Below are positions 19,421 through 29,697 of a stretch of DNA of 64,000 bases, one piece after another. A program made the position numbers and the translations under genes. A model generated the notes under the pieces. That model worked only from the letters and a program-made list of their open reading frames with translations, searched no databases and had not been told where the DNA came from. The number at the start of each line of letters is the position of its first letter. The stretch's first letter is position 1. Source of the DNA: Ligula intestinalis (taxonomy: Eukaryota; Platyhelminthes; Cestoda; Diphyllobothriidea; Diphyllobothriidae); NCBI GenBank assembly GCA_036362985.1, contig JAYGXS010000005.1, forward strand, positions 11,061,373 through 11,125,372, written 5' to 3'.

Positions 19421-19573
19421 GCGCGGTCATCCGGGGAGGATCTTTCCCGGGGGAGAACAATGAACGCTGGATCACTTGGTTGTTGTAAATAAACAAATGT
19501 TTACCCCTTCGTTCTGCCTCTGTATGTTTTTCGATTGGGCTCAATCCTGCCCCTACTGAGCCAGTATTAATAA

Positions 19574-20575
19574 ATGTACAGTAGACGCCGTTGATCATGC
19601 AATATTTGGACATATGCACAAGACTTATACTCTTTCGCTAATCGGAATCGACTCCAGTTGTGAAACTGATTATCGTGTTGTGTTCTGAAGTCATTTCAGG
19701 CAGGATAGGAAGCCGAATTTTTAACGAGATTTGTTCTGACGCCTAGCAAAACGCATATATTGTAAAAACTGGCTATTTAAGTAGTATGCTTTTTTATCAT
19801 TGGTTTTGACTGCCTTTATAAATTCAGGCATATTTTATGGAAAAAATGCACAAGAAGATTATTGTTTGTATTAGTTTGATAGCAAATTACACTTTCTTTA
19901 AATTTTATACTCAAAGAAGGGGAAGCTCTCGGTATTCAATTAGTTGCTAATTATGAGCTTATTTACGATTTTTAGGTCTTCATCCATAATAAATCGTATC
20001 CATCAATTAATTAGTGCTGCCTATACTGCATAAAACATATTCCAAATCTATCTCAGTATTTGATGACTCATAAGTAACGTCTTCCTTAAACTGTAGGCGA
20101 AACTGTACATTTCCTTAAACAGGAAGCACACAGTGCGAAGTTTTTAAACCTCGCATTCCAGTGTAACATTCACTCGTTTAGAAAATTGTTCGCCAATTGG
20201 GCAACTTTTTCTTAAACAGAAAGCTACCCTTTTTTGAGTATAACCTTTAAAGAAAGCGTACTTTACTATCAAACAATTACAAAAAATAATTTTTTCGTGC
20301 ATTTTTCCATAAAATATACTAGAATTTATAAAGGCAGTCAAAATCAATGATAAAAAGGCATACTGTTTAAGTAGTCGGTTTTTACAATAAATACGTATTG
20401 CTAGGAGTCGAAACGAATCTCGTTAAAAAGCCAGCTTCCTATCTTGACTGAAATGACTTCAGAGTGCACTACACAATAATCAGTTTCATAACTGCAGTCA
20501 ATTTTGATTAGCGAACTAGTATGAGTCTTTCGCATATGTCGAAATATTGCATGCTCAACGGTGTCTACTGTACAT
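19574..20575. mobile_element. Foldback element, copy 2, complete
   Basis: The terminal sequence ATGTACAGTAGACGCCGTTG at 19574 is mirrored at the right end (CAACGGTGTCTACTGTACAT, ending ~20575). Arms of ~380 bp pair imperfectly around a ~200-bp centre. No coding frame is visible, and target-site duplication is not clear by eye. Its left arm starts 150 bp beyond the LINE endonuclease fragment. Confidence 0.8.
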
Positions 20576-22879
20576 CTACGACGGTTTTAAGAAGGACAAA
20601 GCAGAGACGCTAAAGGAATCATAGAAAGTATAAATTTTGAGCAAGACATGACTGGCTATCAATACAATTCAATGAAGGATATCGTTTGTACTATTATGCT
20701 TAAAATATACTTAAAGTTACGAAGGCATTGACAATTTGTAACAAAATGCACACTCGATAAGCGATACATTACTAACGAGTGCAGCTTTCACAGGTGACTA
20801 AAGAAAATGCCTTCGCATTTTTGAATTTCGCCCTTTCCGCCATATAAAGGGATTATGTCACGAGTTGATCGATTGTTAAACTACTCTTTATTATTCCTAC
20901 CATGCTGCAAACATATTTCAGATTTTCCGTTGGCAATTTGTGCGATTGATCACCGTGTTACTGAGCATATATTATATGCTCAGAAGCTCGTGCTTAATAA
21001 CGGGATCGGGCTTATTCAGGAAACCTATTTTGAAGAAATCCAAAGCATACAGATCACTATGTAACTTTATAATAATTGATATAATATATAGTTAGGTAAT
21101 TGCAGTTATGAAACCCAGCCACAGGTTTGAATTTGAAGCTAGATTTCTGGATCATTTATGGGCAGGTCTTCTGATACTGCATAAAACAAACTGCCTGTGT
21201 CCCATTTGTTTGTACTATATCTTAGTCTGGATAAATTTTCATCGACTGACTTCGTCACTTACTCGCTCTCTGTAGTACTCCTTAACAAATGCTGTCCTAA
21301 ATCACCAAATCAAGTTTTTGAAAGACAGCTTACTGTCCCATTCGGATAAACAGGAGGCTATGTACAAGCTAAGACTTGCAACTATCTAAGGTGGTCAAAT
21401 GAATCAAGAAAATGCACCATTATTTCTATTTCGATTATATTGGGACGGAAGAGCAGAATACGCTTTTCGTATATGTTATTTGTTATATTTACGCATTTTC
21501 AAGAAACCTCGCCCTTATTCATTATATCCAAAATAAACTGCTCGTACAATCAATTGTTCCTTTTATCTATAGAATCCAACGACGATGGCTACCAAGGGTA
21601 GTTAGCATTTCAAAAGGCAGAAATAAGGAAAAGCCTCCAACTTCAAACTAGCTGGGTGTTTTGGGAAGGTGAAATTGGTGATGGATGTTTTCCAATGTTA
21701 TCTAACAGCAAGTTTTATTTGGTCATGGTAGATTTTGGTCTCAAAAATATACTATTTAATGCACAATTTGTACATATCGATTTAAAAATGATAATGCTTA
21801 CCGCATCTTTGAAAGTATAGCATAAAACGGAAAAGAAGGGTTATCCGCTTTGACCACGCATAATTGAAACAGAATTGAGCTACCAGCCTGAAAACTCGCT
21901 CAGTTATGTGATAAATATACTGCCAATTGTTTTGTACTACGTACATATCGTAGCTGAAAATATTGGCACTTGATATAATAAGTAATCAAGGGTGCATTCT
22001 TTTTATATCAGCCGCTGCCATGGCTGTCAATTGCTCAGACCTTCGTTAGTCTCCCCATCCGAAGTATACGAATGGTAAGGAGCGATTGGGGATCTGCGCA
22101 CTTTAGAAAAATTTGACCATTAAAACAATCAGAAAGTAAATGTAGAATGAAGGATGGATGTTGTGTTGCACTTGGAACCTCAGACATCAAAATTAACTGC
22201 TCATTTATACCCTGCCAGACGTAATCCCACAAACAGTGGACCAAATATTCTCAGAAATCAAAAGGAGGGGACTGGATTCCATCAAAGTACTAAACGTCAC
22301 AGCGGAAGCTCTATGTAGGACTGATGTAAACTTGACTCTCTCTCTCTCAAAAAAGGTGCAAATTATCTCGTTGATATGCCAACGTCCAAGTCACGAGCAT
22401 CAGCGTTTTGTAGTCCATTCAATAGGGTTGCATATATTATGCTAAGTTTTGCGCCGAAATGTCACAGCGAGATGTTCCACGGGGTCGAACATACTTTTTT
22501 CTTCGCTACTCTTTTTCACGTACCAGTCTACCATTAAAGCCAAACAGCCATTTCGTTATGCGATTGGGCTCAAGAACTGACACAGTTGCAGGAACACGTT
22601 GGTGTGTGTTGATTGACCTCTATGGACTTCAGTTTACGCCAAACAGCATGCTTTTATCTCTTTTGAGTACTGTTTGTGCTCTCCGTGTGCCCAGTTTTTT
22701 GAAAAATGTTCGTCTGCAGTTGCCTGGGCAGATATGTTAAGGCATGCGTATGGCTTCAGAATGGAGCGTTTTATCGCAAAACTTTATGGAGACACATACG
22801 ACGGAGCGGGTCCTTGTGGCGACTACTTCTGTGTGGATATTGTGGAAAGTTAAGGCGGATGTGGCAGAGATATATATAT
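20576..22879. other. Unassigned AT-rich DNA
   Basis: Short frames (for example 20855-21064, 21412-21651, 22459-22740) show no domain, splice structure or repeat relationship. A short TC-rich run occurs near 22340. Nothing is assignable. Confidence 0.5.
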
Positions 22880-22946
22880 ACATCCCGCTCTCCAGCCCCC
22901 AAAGAAAATGAAGAAGAAAAGGCGCCTTCATGGACCACACTGTATT

Positions 22947-22995
22947 GGTGCTGACGTTTCGAAAACACGCTTGTTCCCATCATCAGAGTGGTAAG
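22947..22995 (-). ncRNA. Hammerhead ribozyme motif, intact core
   Basis: The minus strand reads CTGATGA (22986-22980), an extra U, a 7-bp stem II GGGAACA/TGTTTTC with an AGCG tetraloop, GAAA (22960-22957), then CGUC with predicted cleavage after the C at 22953. ACGU at the stem III position is self-complementary. AG after the site can pair with CU before the core to begin stem I. Confidence 0.7.
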
Positions 22996-23894
22996 GTGAT
23001 TGTTCCTGCTTGCCTTGATTTGGTTTGTCTTGCTGACTGTCTCGTATGATAGGGGTGTGTTACGTGCGCACCCTGGTCGTCCTGTTGGTTGTTGATTGGG
23101 TTTGGCCCAATGCACCGACCCTGGTCATTCTGTTGGTTCTGGATTGGCATCTGCCTCTCCGTGGGCGACTGCAGATGACCTCGCGTGACCCCCGTCATCC
23201 GCCCGGCTGTTGTAGTCCCTGATGGATCTGTCTGCACATCGCGCGCACTCGAGGGGCGACTGCAACCAGAGTGTTGGCGGTCTCGCGTGTCTCCCATCGA
23301 CTGCACGGCTGTTGTAGTCACCGGTGGATCTATCCGCCCATCGCGCGCGCTCAGCGGGCGTCTGCCATCAGTCTGCTGACGGTCACGTGCGTCCCCCACC
23401 CCCTGCACGACTGAGATAATCACCGCTGGGTCTGCATGCCACTCGTATGCGTCAGGGTGGCTGCTGCGAGATCTCCCCTCATAGTCTGGTGGACAGTTTC
23501 GTTGTGGCCTGCCGTGATAAGCCCGTTCGCTCGTTTGGGCTCGCCGGTGGGTTGATGATTCATGCCGATCGTGCGAACTGCGGTTAACTCTTGCCCCCTG
23601 CTGCAGTGATGGCTGCCATTGATGAAGCTGTAAATCGCTCATTGGCGTAGTGGGCCTCGGCTGGATCGATTCAAGTCTGGTCCGCAGAGCCTTATAGGCT
23701 GGATTTAAGTCAAGATTTCTATTGATTGTGTCTACGGAGGACCAACCTTCAAGCACCAGTCTGGCCATTTTGTCGTTGGATCGGCCGATGACTTCGGCGT
23801 TTTCGAAAGCGAATTTGTGCTTCTCCCGTTTCATGTGGCCATATACCAGTATATCCTGATCATCATCCCTTAAAAAAGACGAAGAAGAAAGCAA
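22983..23894 (-). CDS. PLE C-terminal frame with repeat tail (303 codons, 5' truncated)
   Basis: This is the longest uninterrupted frame in the window. Residues ~20-80 are the last part of a PLE GIY-YIG domain. Residues 155-250 are ~34-residue repeats starting DPAV, DPPV and DPSG. Residues 255-278 hold a short NQQNDQG/NNQQDDQG duplication. The apparent start codon sits in a microsatellite-like junction at the tandem boundary and is unlikely to be a real start. It is transposon-derived, not a host gene. Confidence 0.6.
   Translation of the reverse strand: MLSSSSFLRDDDQDILVYGHMKREKHKFAFENAEVIGRSNDKMARLVLEGWSSVDTINRNLDLNPAYKALRTRLESIQPRPTTPMSDLQLHQWQPSLQQGARVNRSSHDRHESSTHRRAQTSERAYHGRPQRNCPPDYEGRSRSSHPDAYEWHADPAVIISVVQGVGDARDRQQTDGRRPLSARDGRIDPPVTTTAVQSMGDTRDRQHSGCSRPSSARDVQTDPSGTTTAGRMTGVTRGHLQSPTERQMPIQNQQNDQGRCIGPNPINNQQDDQGAHVTHPYHTRQSARQTKSRQAGTITLPL
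23145..23432 (-). repeat. ~34-residue tandem repeats in PLE C-terminal tail
   Basis: Three ~102-bp coding units begin DPAVIIS, DPPVTTT and DPSGTTT and share a GDxRDRQ...RPxSARD frame. The third unit is the most diverged. Confidence 0.7.
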
Positions 23895-23899
23895 GGCGC

Positions 23900-24690
23900 T
23901 GTCGTGGATGACACTGTAATCGTGCTGACCTTGCGGATATACACTATTTCCCTATATCAGACTGGGTAGTTGCGTATTCCTGCTTTTCGGGCGTTGGAAT
24001 GCCGCGCCGCTTATCTGGTATTGTAGCTATGGCTGCCGCAGGAGCTCTAAACGTCGTGCTGTCCGTGGATTGGCTGCGGCACCTCCATTGCGGGTGGCTG
24101 GCGCCCGTGTGTTTAATCCGCTGCCTGTCCGTGTGTCGTTAACGCGTCTAAGTTAACCGGTCCGGTAGTGTGAACACTGTCCGACCTCCCCTCTGAGCTG
24201 GATGCGCGGATCAGCCCTCGTTCCAGGTCCAGTGTCCGTCGGTGGGTAGATGAGTCATCTCGGTCGTGTGCGCGGTTAACGGCCTTCTGTGCACGTCCTC
24301 GTACATCCCCCGTCGCCTGTCCGTCTGTTGATGTCGCCATCAGGTCTGTGTGCGTGTCGTATGCACTTGGCTGGCTACTATTGGCTACTACTCTGGTGAC
24401 TGGACCAGTTGACCTTCAAAGTGCGGACCCGGCTCACAGGTTTGGGCCCATCGCTGGATTGATGACTCATGTCGGCTGTTTGAGTCGAAATTAGTTCTCC
24501 TCCGCTGCAGCGTCGGTGACCATCGTTGATGAATGTGCAAATCACTCGCAAGCACCGGTGGTGGTCTTGTTGTGACTGATTGCAGTCTTGTCCGGAGGGC
24601 CTGAAAGGCTGGATTAAAATCAATATTTCTGTTTATTGTGCCCACGGATGCCCAATTTTCAACGCTCGGCAAGCAGGAACACACAACTCA
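23900..24690 (-). mobile_element. Penelope-like element 3' end, tandem copy 2 (decayed)
   Basis: The minus strand encodes VENWASVGTINRNIDFN, AFQALRTRLQSV and the tail motif SRHESSIQRWAQT, then a broken frame with HDRDDSSTHRRTLDLERG. A degenerate hammerhead-like stretch lies at about 23910-23965. It is oriented head-to-tail with 22880-23894. Confidence 0.65.
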
Positions 24691-26873
24691 CCACTTTTAT
24701 GATGGAAAAAAGTGTAGTTCCCAAACGTCAGCACAATTACATTATGGTCCACACAATCGTCTTATTTTCTTCTTCGTCTAGTTTGGGGGAGGATGATCGG
24801 GATAATTTATCTGTACCTCGTATCTTCACCTATATATATATATATGAGACCATGACTGATGTTCAGCGTACGCAGTGAAGTGGATCGGTTAATGACTGGC
24901 TCAATTTATTTATGATGTGCACGGTCGCTAATGGTTCGTATCTACTATCCTGACTACGCTGGCGGTCCTACCAGTGATGGCGATCCTGAAACTGGAAGTG
25001 TGTGGGAGGAGCTGAAGGCAAGGAGAATACAGGAAGCTAGGGGAACAGCTGCCTCAATCGGTCCTATTTTTAAGCGTTAAGTAAAGAGCACGAATCCCAG
25101 CTGGTGCGATTTTAAGGCTCGTTTCCATATGGGAAGAGATGGTGTGGGATGACTGGAAATAATAGTAGTGTATTTTGTACAGAGAAACTGAAGAATAGCA
25201 AGAAGGAAGTCTACACCAGACGAGCGTGCATCCACTCCCTGGCGGAGTGGCATCCGAAATGTCTAAGCCTAGCAGTCGTCTCAGCGTCCACAAAGTGGAC
25301 TTTCTGTGAACCAGTCTTGAAAGGTGATTCGCTGCACTAGCTTGGTGAGGCAGGCAGTGGTGTGTCCGCATTTGCTAGTGGAACGCACGGGGCAAGCGTT
25401 CGCACAGAGCAAACGGGAGGCAGGCCGAAACTTAAACTCATGCCGGAGGTATCGCCAGAGGTTAAAATCACTGCAGAACTTTCAGTCGTGTGAGAGCCAC
25501 TGTCTGTTTTTGAGAGTGCTTCCTCCCATCACGTTTGCCAGGGGGTTCTTTTCTAGCTGTGTCGGCCTGCAGCCAAGCCGAAACCGAGACAGTGTTGAAG
25601 GACTTCCAGCTCTCGCAACGCAGTAAGTGGTTCGGAAGGAGGCCCCAGGATACACTAAATTTTTACGTGACAGTCGTCTATGATCAACACCTGACTGAAT
25701 CGTAGATTTGTAAAAACAGTGTGTTCGTTTGGTCACCAATGGTCAAAAGTAGTTGTATTGACATAAAGAAGGTTCCCCAAATCAGAAAATATGGAGAATA
25801 GTGGACTGGACCAGATTTTATTGTCAGATAATGAGCCTTACGTAGGTTCTACCAAGCGGTAGTAGGCAACAGTGTCTTCGGGCAAGTTGTGACGGCGTGT
25901 GTCAACTGCTGGGAAGCTTTAACTTCTAGTTGTATACTTTGCGCTGCAACCAATCAAATAACCGTTGCGAATTGATTGGCTAGAGTTTACACACGCCTCA
26001 AGCAGCGAGTCAACCAGCAGCGAGGTAAGTGATCACGCAAACAAAGCAGGTAACAGCACAATGCGTCAGTGCAGTGGTGCTGAGCGCGGGTTGCCACAAA
26101 CTACGTGTACATGGTTCGTGTGCACAGTTGATATAAGTGCGGTGGATGTATCGCAGGAGATAAAGTGAGTTAAATCCAGCAACTGTGAGCTTCAGACAAT
26201 GGTTAATTAGAGGAGAGAGAAGTCATTAAACTCCAGAGTAGAGGGAAAAGTGTATTGTGTACGCAGGAACGGCGAAAAGATGAACAGAGACTTGATTCGG
26301 CGAGCCTACGGCTAGCAGGAGAACCAGCCGCGGTCAAAGTGTGGTTTTAGCAGCAGGCATGCAAGTGGCAGCGAGAACGGACATTGTCAGGTTGCCTTGA
26401 ATGTTATTGGCCGGACAAACTGCATCGACCTAGGAGTGCCTGCGTCCTATTCAACGGCGGTAGAGACTAGCCTTTCCCGATCGGTGAAAGGCTGTTGCAG
26501 AGGCTGCCTTCAGTGCGGTGGTATGCGTTAGCAGCAGTGGACCTTCGGACATGCTCGCCTATGTGGAGTGAGTCATCACAGATATATGCTAATGATATAC
26601 GATTCGGTTCGCTAGTCCATCTGCAATGAACCTACAATTTACCGCATTAGGAGATACTTTATTCGAAGTTAACAGCGCATTTTGAAGACATTGGGACAAA
26701 ATAAGCACTGCTGGTGTTGGTAAGCAGGCCGTCGGGAGTGTTATCGCGGGAGGGTGAAGAGGTGATGGGCATGGGCCCTGTTGAAGCGCTGGTTTGGTGA
26801 ATTTTAGGCCGGGTAGTGCATGGTTGTAGGTCGTCGCGAAAATGCTAACTGGCGGGATTCGCTGCAGTGATTG
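24691..26873. other. Unassigned, repeat-like region
   Basis: 25054-25440 on the minus strand has Cys-bearing frames (CANACPVRSTSKCGHTTAC) separated by stops, of unknown family. 26010-26110 (GTGCAGTGGTGCTGAGCG...) recurs in diverged form near 27525-27580, so this is probably an old repeat. No host exon is supported. Confidence 0.4.
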
Positions 26874-26896
26874 CGATGATGATGATGATGATGATG

Positions 26897-26945
<49 letters not shown>

Positions 26946-26955
26946 NNNNNNNNNN

Positions 26956-27002
<47 letters not shown>
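26874..27002. repeat. (GAT)n microsatellite spanning an assembly gap
   Basis: ATG/GAT trinucleotide repeats run across the interval, with 10 Ns at 26946-26955. The true length is unknown. Confidence 0.95.
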
Positions 27003-28415
27003 TGGAAGCGTGCTTAGAGGCAGAATGTAGAAATGCTGTGGTATCATTGTCTACTGTTCGAAGATCTCAGTTAAGAGCAGTCTGCACTCATGGAATATCA
27101 GTTGACAGTCTGAAACCGAGGAATTACGTTCAGGGTTGGTTTTTCGTTTCAAGGTGAAATTCTCGACATAATTTTGTCGACATAGCGACAGTTTTTTAAA
27201 TAGGAAATCTGCGAATACATAGTATGTTAAATTAACGCTTTACTGCTTAAAACAACTTTTTCAAAGCGGTCTGCTAAGATATAACTGGCAGCTGTGTTCT
27301 CAGGCAACTTGTGTCATGCCTTGTCCGCTTTTTGGATAACTTGATTTCAGGAGATGTCTTGTGTCGCCTGCGACAAATTGATGAAAGTGTGCCCATGGAT
27401 TGATTGCGAGGTTACGCCTGCTTCATCAGCGAATTGACCGGGAAAGTGAGGTGGATAGGAGAATGCGAACCTTTATCAGCGATTGACCATGAGCGTGCGA
27501 GTACCCGAAGTTTGCAAGCGTTTTTAAGGTAGTCAACGCAGCGGTGCTGAGTGCGAAATGCCATACAAAATACACATGTAATCCCCTTTTTTGGCTTTGA
27601 GAGCAGTGATCAATTGAACTTTGGTTGTTCCTGTTTAGCCTCCCGAGGCGCTTATTCATACGCGTCTTTTTTGTGATGCCCTACCAGGTTCCGTGTTGAT
27701 GTTTAGATGCCTGTGCGCTGTTCTCAAGCGGAGAACACCCGTCACAACTTAGAGTAGAATAGTGATTGAGAAAAGCGCTAGTCGATTAGATGCATTCAAT
27801 GACTCTTACATCCCAGTTAAATGTGCCTCACCACGACGTGGATGCTGTGCATTCCGGTTCCTGCAGGGAATCCATAACAGGCGCCGGTTGTTGTTCTTCG
27901 CGAATCCAGCTAGGAATTAAACAATTTTGGGCTCTGGCCTGGTGCTCTTAATCGTTCGAGTTCTACACTACGTACAGCAGATTTTTCATGATGAAATGCC
28001 CGTAGATCTTGCGTTTTGATTTGATATGCAGGACATCGTGGTAGGCACCTCTCAGCATGTCAGTGAAAATCAAACTGAAGAGGACGAACCTGTCGTAATC
28101 TATTGGTTACTGTGAATAATTCTAGCAGTCTCTCGTTTTCAGTTATGCGTGACGTCATCCCGCCCTACAGCTAGCGGTCATGGGCGTGCATCAGACAGGA
28201 CAACCCCAGGTTTGTTTACATTTCCTGATTTGCACTTTCAAATGTCTATATCAGGTTATGCAATGACTTTCAGTCGTTTTTTCTGCCCCTGCTCCTGATG
28301 TTATCGACTCAGGTTATCGTGTTTGCGGCTTTTTGTTCTAATCAGAATTACCATTAACATTTCGAAAGGTCTTCACAAAAAATACATATTAAGACATTTG
28401 ACGTGGCTACAAAAG
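27003..28415. other. Unassigned DNA
   Basis: Apart from the diverged repeat near 27525-27580 (partner near 26050-26110), no feature is recognised. Confidence 0.4.
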
Positions 28416-28760
28416 TTATTTTTCCACAGTGCCAAGGACGGAGGTCAACAGATTAGTAAACATAAGTCGGCTAGAATGCTGCCTGTAGAGGTCCCATACT
28501 GTCGCGTCTTTGAGTGCCTGATACGATTGTGTGTATCGCCAGGTTTCCTGAAATACTGAAACGAGATTGGCACTTAGCATGGAGAAAGCGTACTTCTTGA
28601 TTTTGGGTGATATGACATTGGATCCTGGTGCTTTGACCCAGAAAACCGAATATATATCCATTATTATCTCTTCAAGCTTTGGTGGGCGGTCGCTGTTGTC
28701 GTCTTGATATGACTGAAGGAGTGTGAGCTCATTTGAATTATCAAAGGCAGTGTCGCCGGA
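28416..28760 (-). mobile_element. LINE (CR1-like) reverse transcriptase scrap
   Basis: The minus strand encodes RPPKL-like residues, APGSNVISPKIKKYAFSMLS, ANLVSVFQETWR, YQALKDATVWDLYRQ and LTSVLGTVEK. This matches the PGPDGIPxKILK...ALKxAxVxPLYK...SLTSVLxKxMEK landmark of non-LTR RTs. It is degenerate and has no YADD part. Confidence 0.65.
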
Positions 28761-29214
28761 AGCGGTCTTCTGACTACATCAACGATCCTGCAGTTGATTC
28801 GAAACTTATTTTTCCTTCTTGGAATCGGTCATTTTAACATTCCATCAGTAACCTGTACGTTGCGTCACATCAACTAACAAAGTGCACTTTTGTGAATGAG
28901 TCTTCTTCGACATAAATGTCAGATGCATTTTTTCGTAAGGCAAGTGGAAATAGGCTTCATATAAATTGATATATACTCCGCTCTATTTGTGTAATCCTCG
29001 CTTATGTCTTTCTGCAGAAACGAAAAGCATTGACAATGGTACTAAACACATTCTTACATGATTAGGATGATTTGATATGCAATTTATTTTGAATCTTCGA
29101 ATGGGAGTAGAAAGGTTTTAATTTGCAGTGGACTCTTTTAACCATTTGACTTTTAGCCCGCTGCTAGAATACGTTTTGGATCCACTGTCAGCCTACAAAG
29201 TTATGAACAAAACT

Positions 29215-29215
<1 letters not shown>

Positions 29216-29245
<30 letters not shown>

Positions 29246-29252
29246 AAGAAGA
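29216..29252. repeat. (AAG)n microsatellite at a PLE 3' end
   Basis: The GAA/AAG repeat is followed directly by GATGCAGTCGCTGCGATT. The same GAAGAAGA...GATGCA junction precedes the hammerhead near 34780. Confidence 0.9.
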
Positions 29253-29275
29253 TGCAGTCGCTGCGATTATACTCT

Positions 29276-29335
29276 TATGCGCCTGATGTTTCGACATCCG
29301 TCGCGGGTTCTTCATCAGAGACATGAGCGTCAAGG
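29276..29335 (-). ncRNA. Degenerate hammerhead motif of a PLE
   Basis: CTGATGA and GAAA are intact on the minus strand. Stem II is largely unpaired and the cleavage-site box reads ACATC instead of ACGTC. Probably inactive. Confidence 0.45.
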
Positions 29336-29373
29336 AGTAGCAAAAGCAGGTTACATATGAACAGGAAGTTGCC

Positions 29374-29697
29374 GTGTTTATAGGACACTGTCATTACTGC
29401 ACAGGTGTGACAAATAACGGCAATTCTCAAGCGGCGTCTCATTCGATGAGACACGGTCACAAATTCAAATTTTATGAAGCCAAAATTCTAGCAAGAGGTA
29501 GCGATTGTGTAAGCCGACATCTACTTAAGTCATGGTTTACGGGCCCCCAGTCCATAAACAACTGCAAAAATTTGCCCAATTCATATTCCGTGCTGAAGCT
29601 CAATTTTGCCAAAGCAAGTCACCGCTTGGGGAACGCACAGGTCATTATGTGTCTTCTTACGCCAACACCCAGGAACCAGCTGACTGAGCAAACATAA
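29374..29697 (+). mobile_element. Penelope-like GIY-YIG C-terminal fragment
   Basis: The plus strand encodes SMRHGHKFKFYEAKILARGS, HLLKSWFTGPQSINNCKNLP and SYSVLKLNF, the same layout as the HxF-F-A-V-I...EAW-S...N-R...AYRAL tail of other PLE copies here. It is on the opposite strand from the hammerhead remnant 40 bp away, so the two come from different or rearranged insertions. Confidence 0.6.

Larger units (their letters stand above)
22880..23894 (-). mobile_element. Penelope-like element 3' end, tandem copy 1
   Basis: A 303-codon minus-strand frame (23894-22983) begins inside the GIY-YIG C-terminal part (HMKREKHKFAFENAEVIGR, GWSSVDTINRNLDLN, AYKALRTRLESI). It continues into a long hydrophilic tail rich in Arg, Ser and Gln with tandem repeats. 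A hammerhead motif overlaps the end of the frame. The neighbouring upstream copy (23900-24690) has the same layout, giving a tandem arrangement common for PLEs. Confidence 0.75.

Noticed and set aside
22983..23894. 303-codon frame as a host gene
   Set aside because: Its N-terminal part is a PLE GIY-YIG tail and its end overlaps a hammerhead, so it is transposon sequence.
26589..27157. Long poly-His/poly-Ser and poly-Met/poly-Asp frames
   Set aside because: They are translations of the GAT microsatellite and read through Ns.
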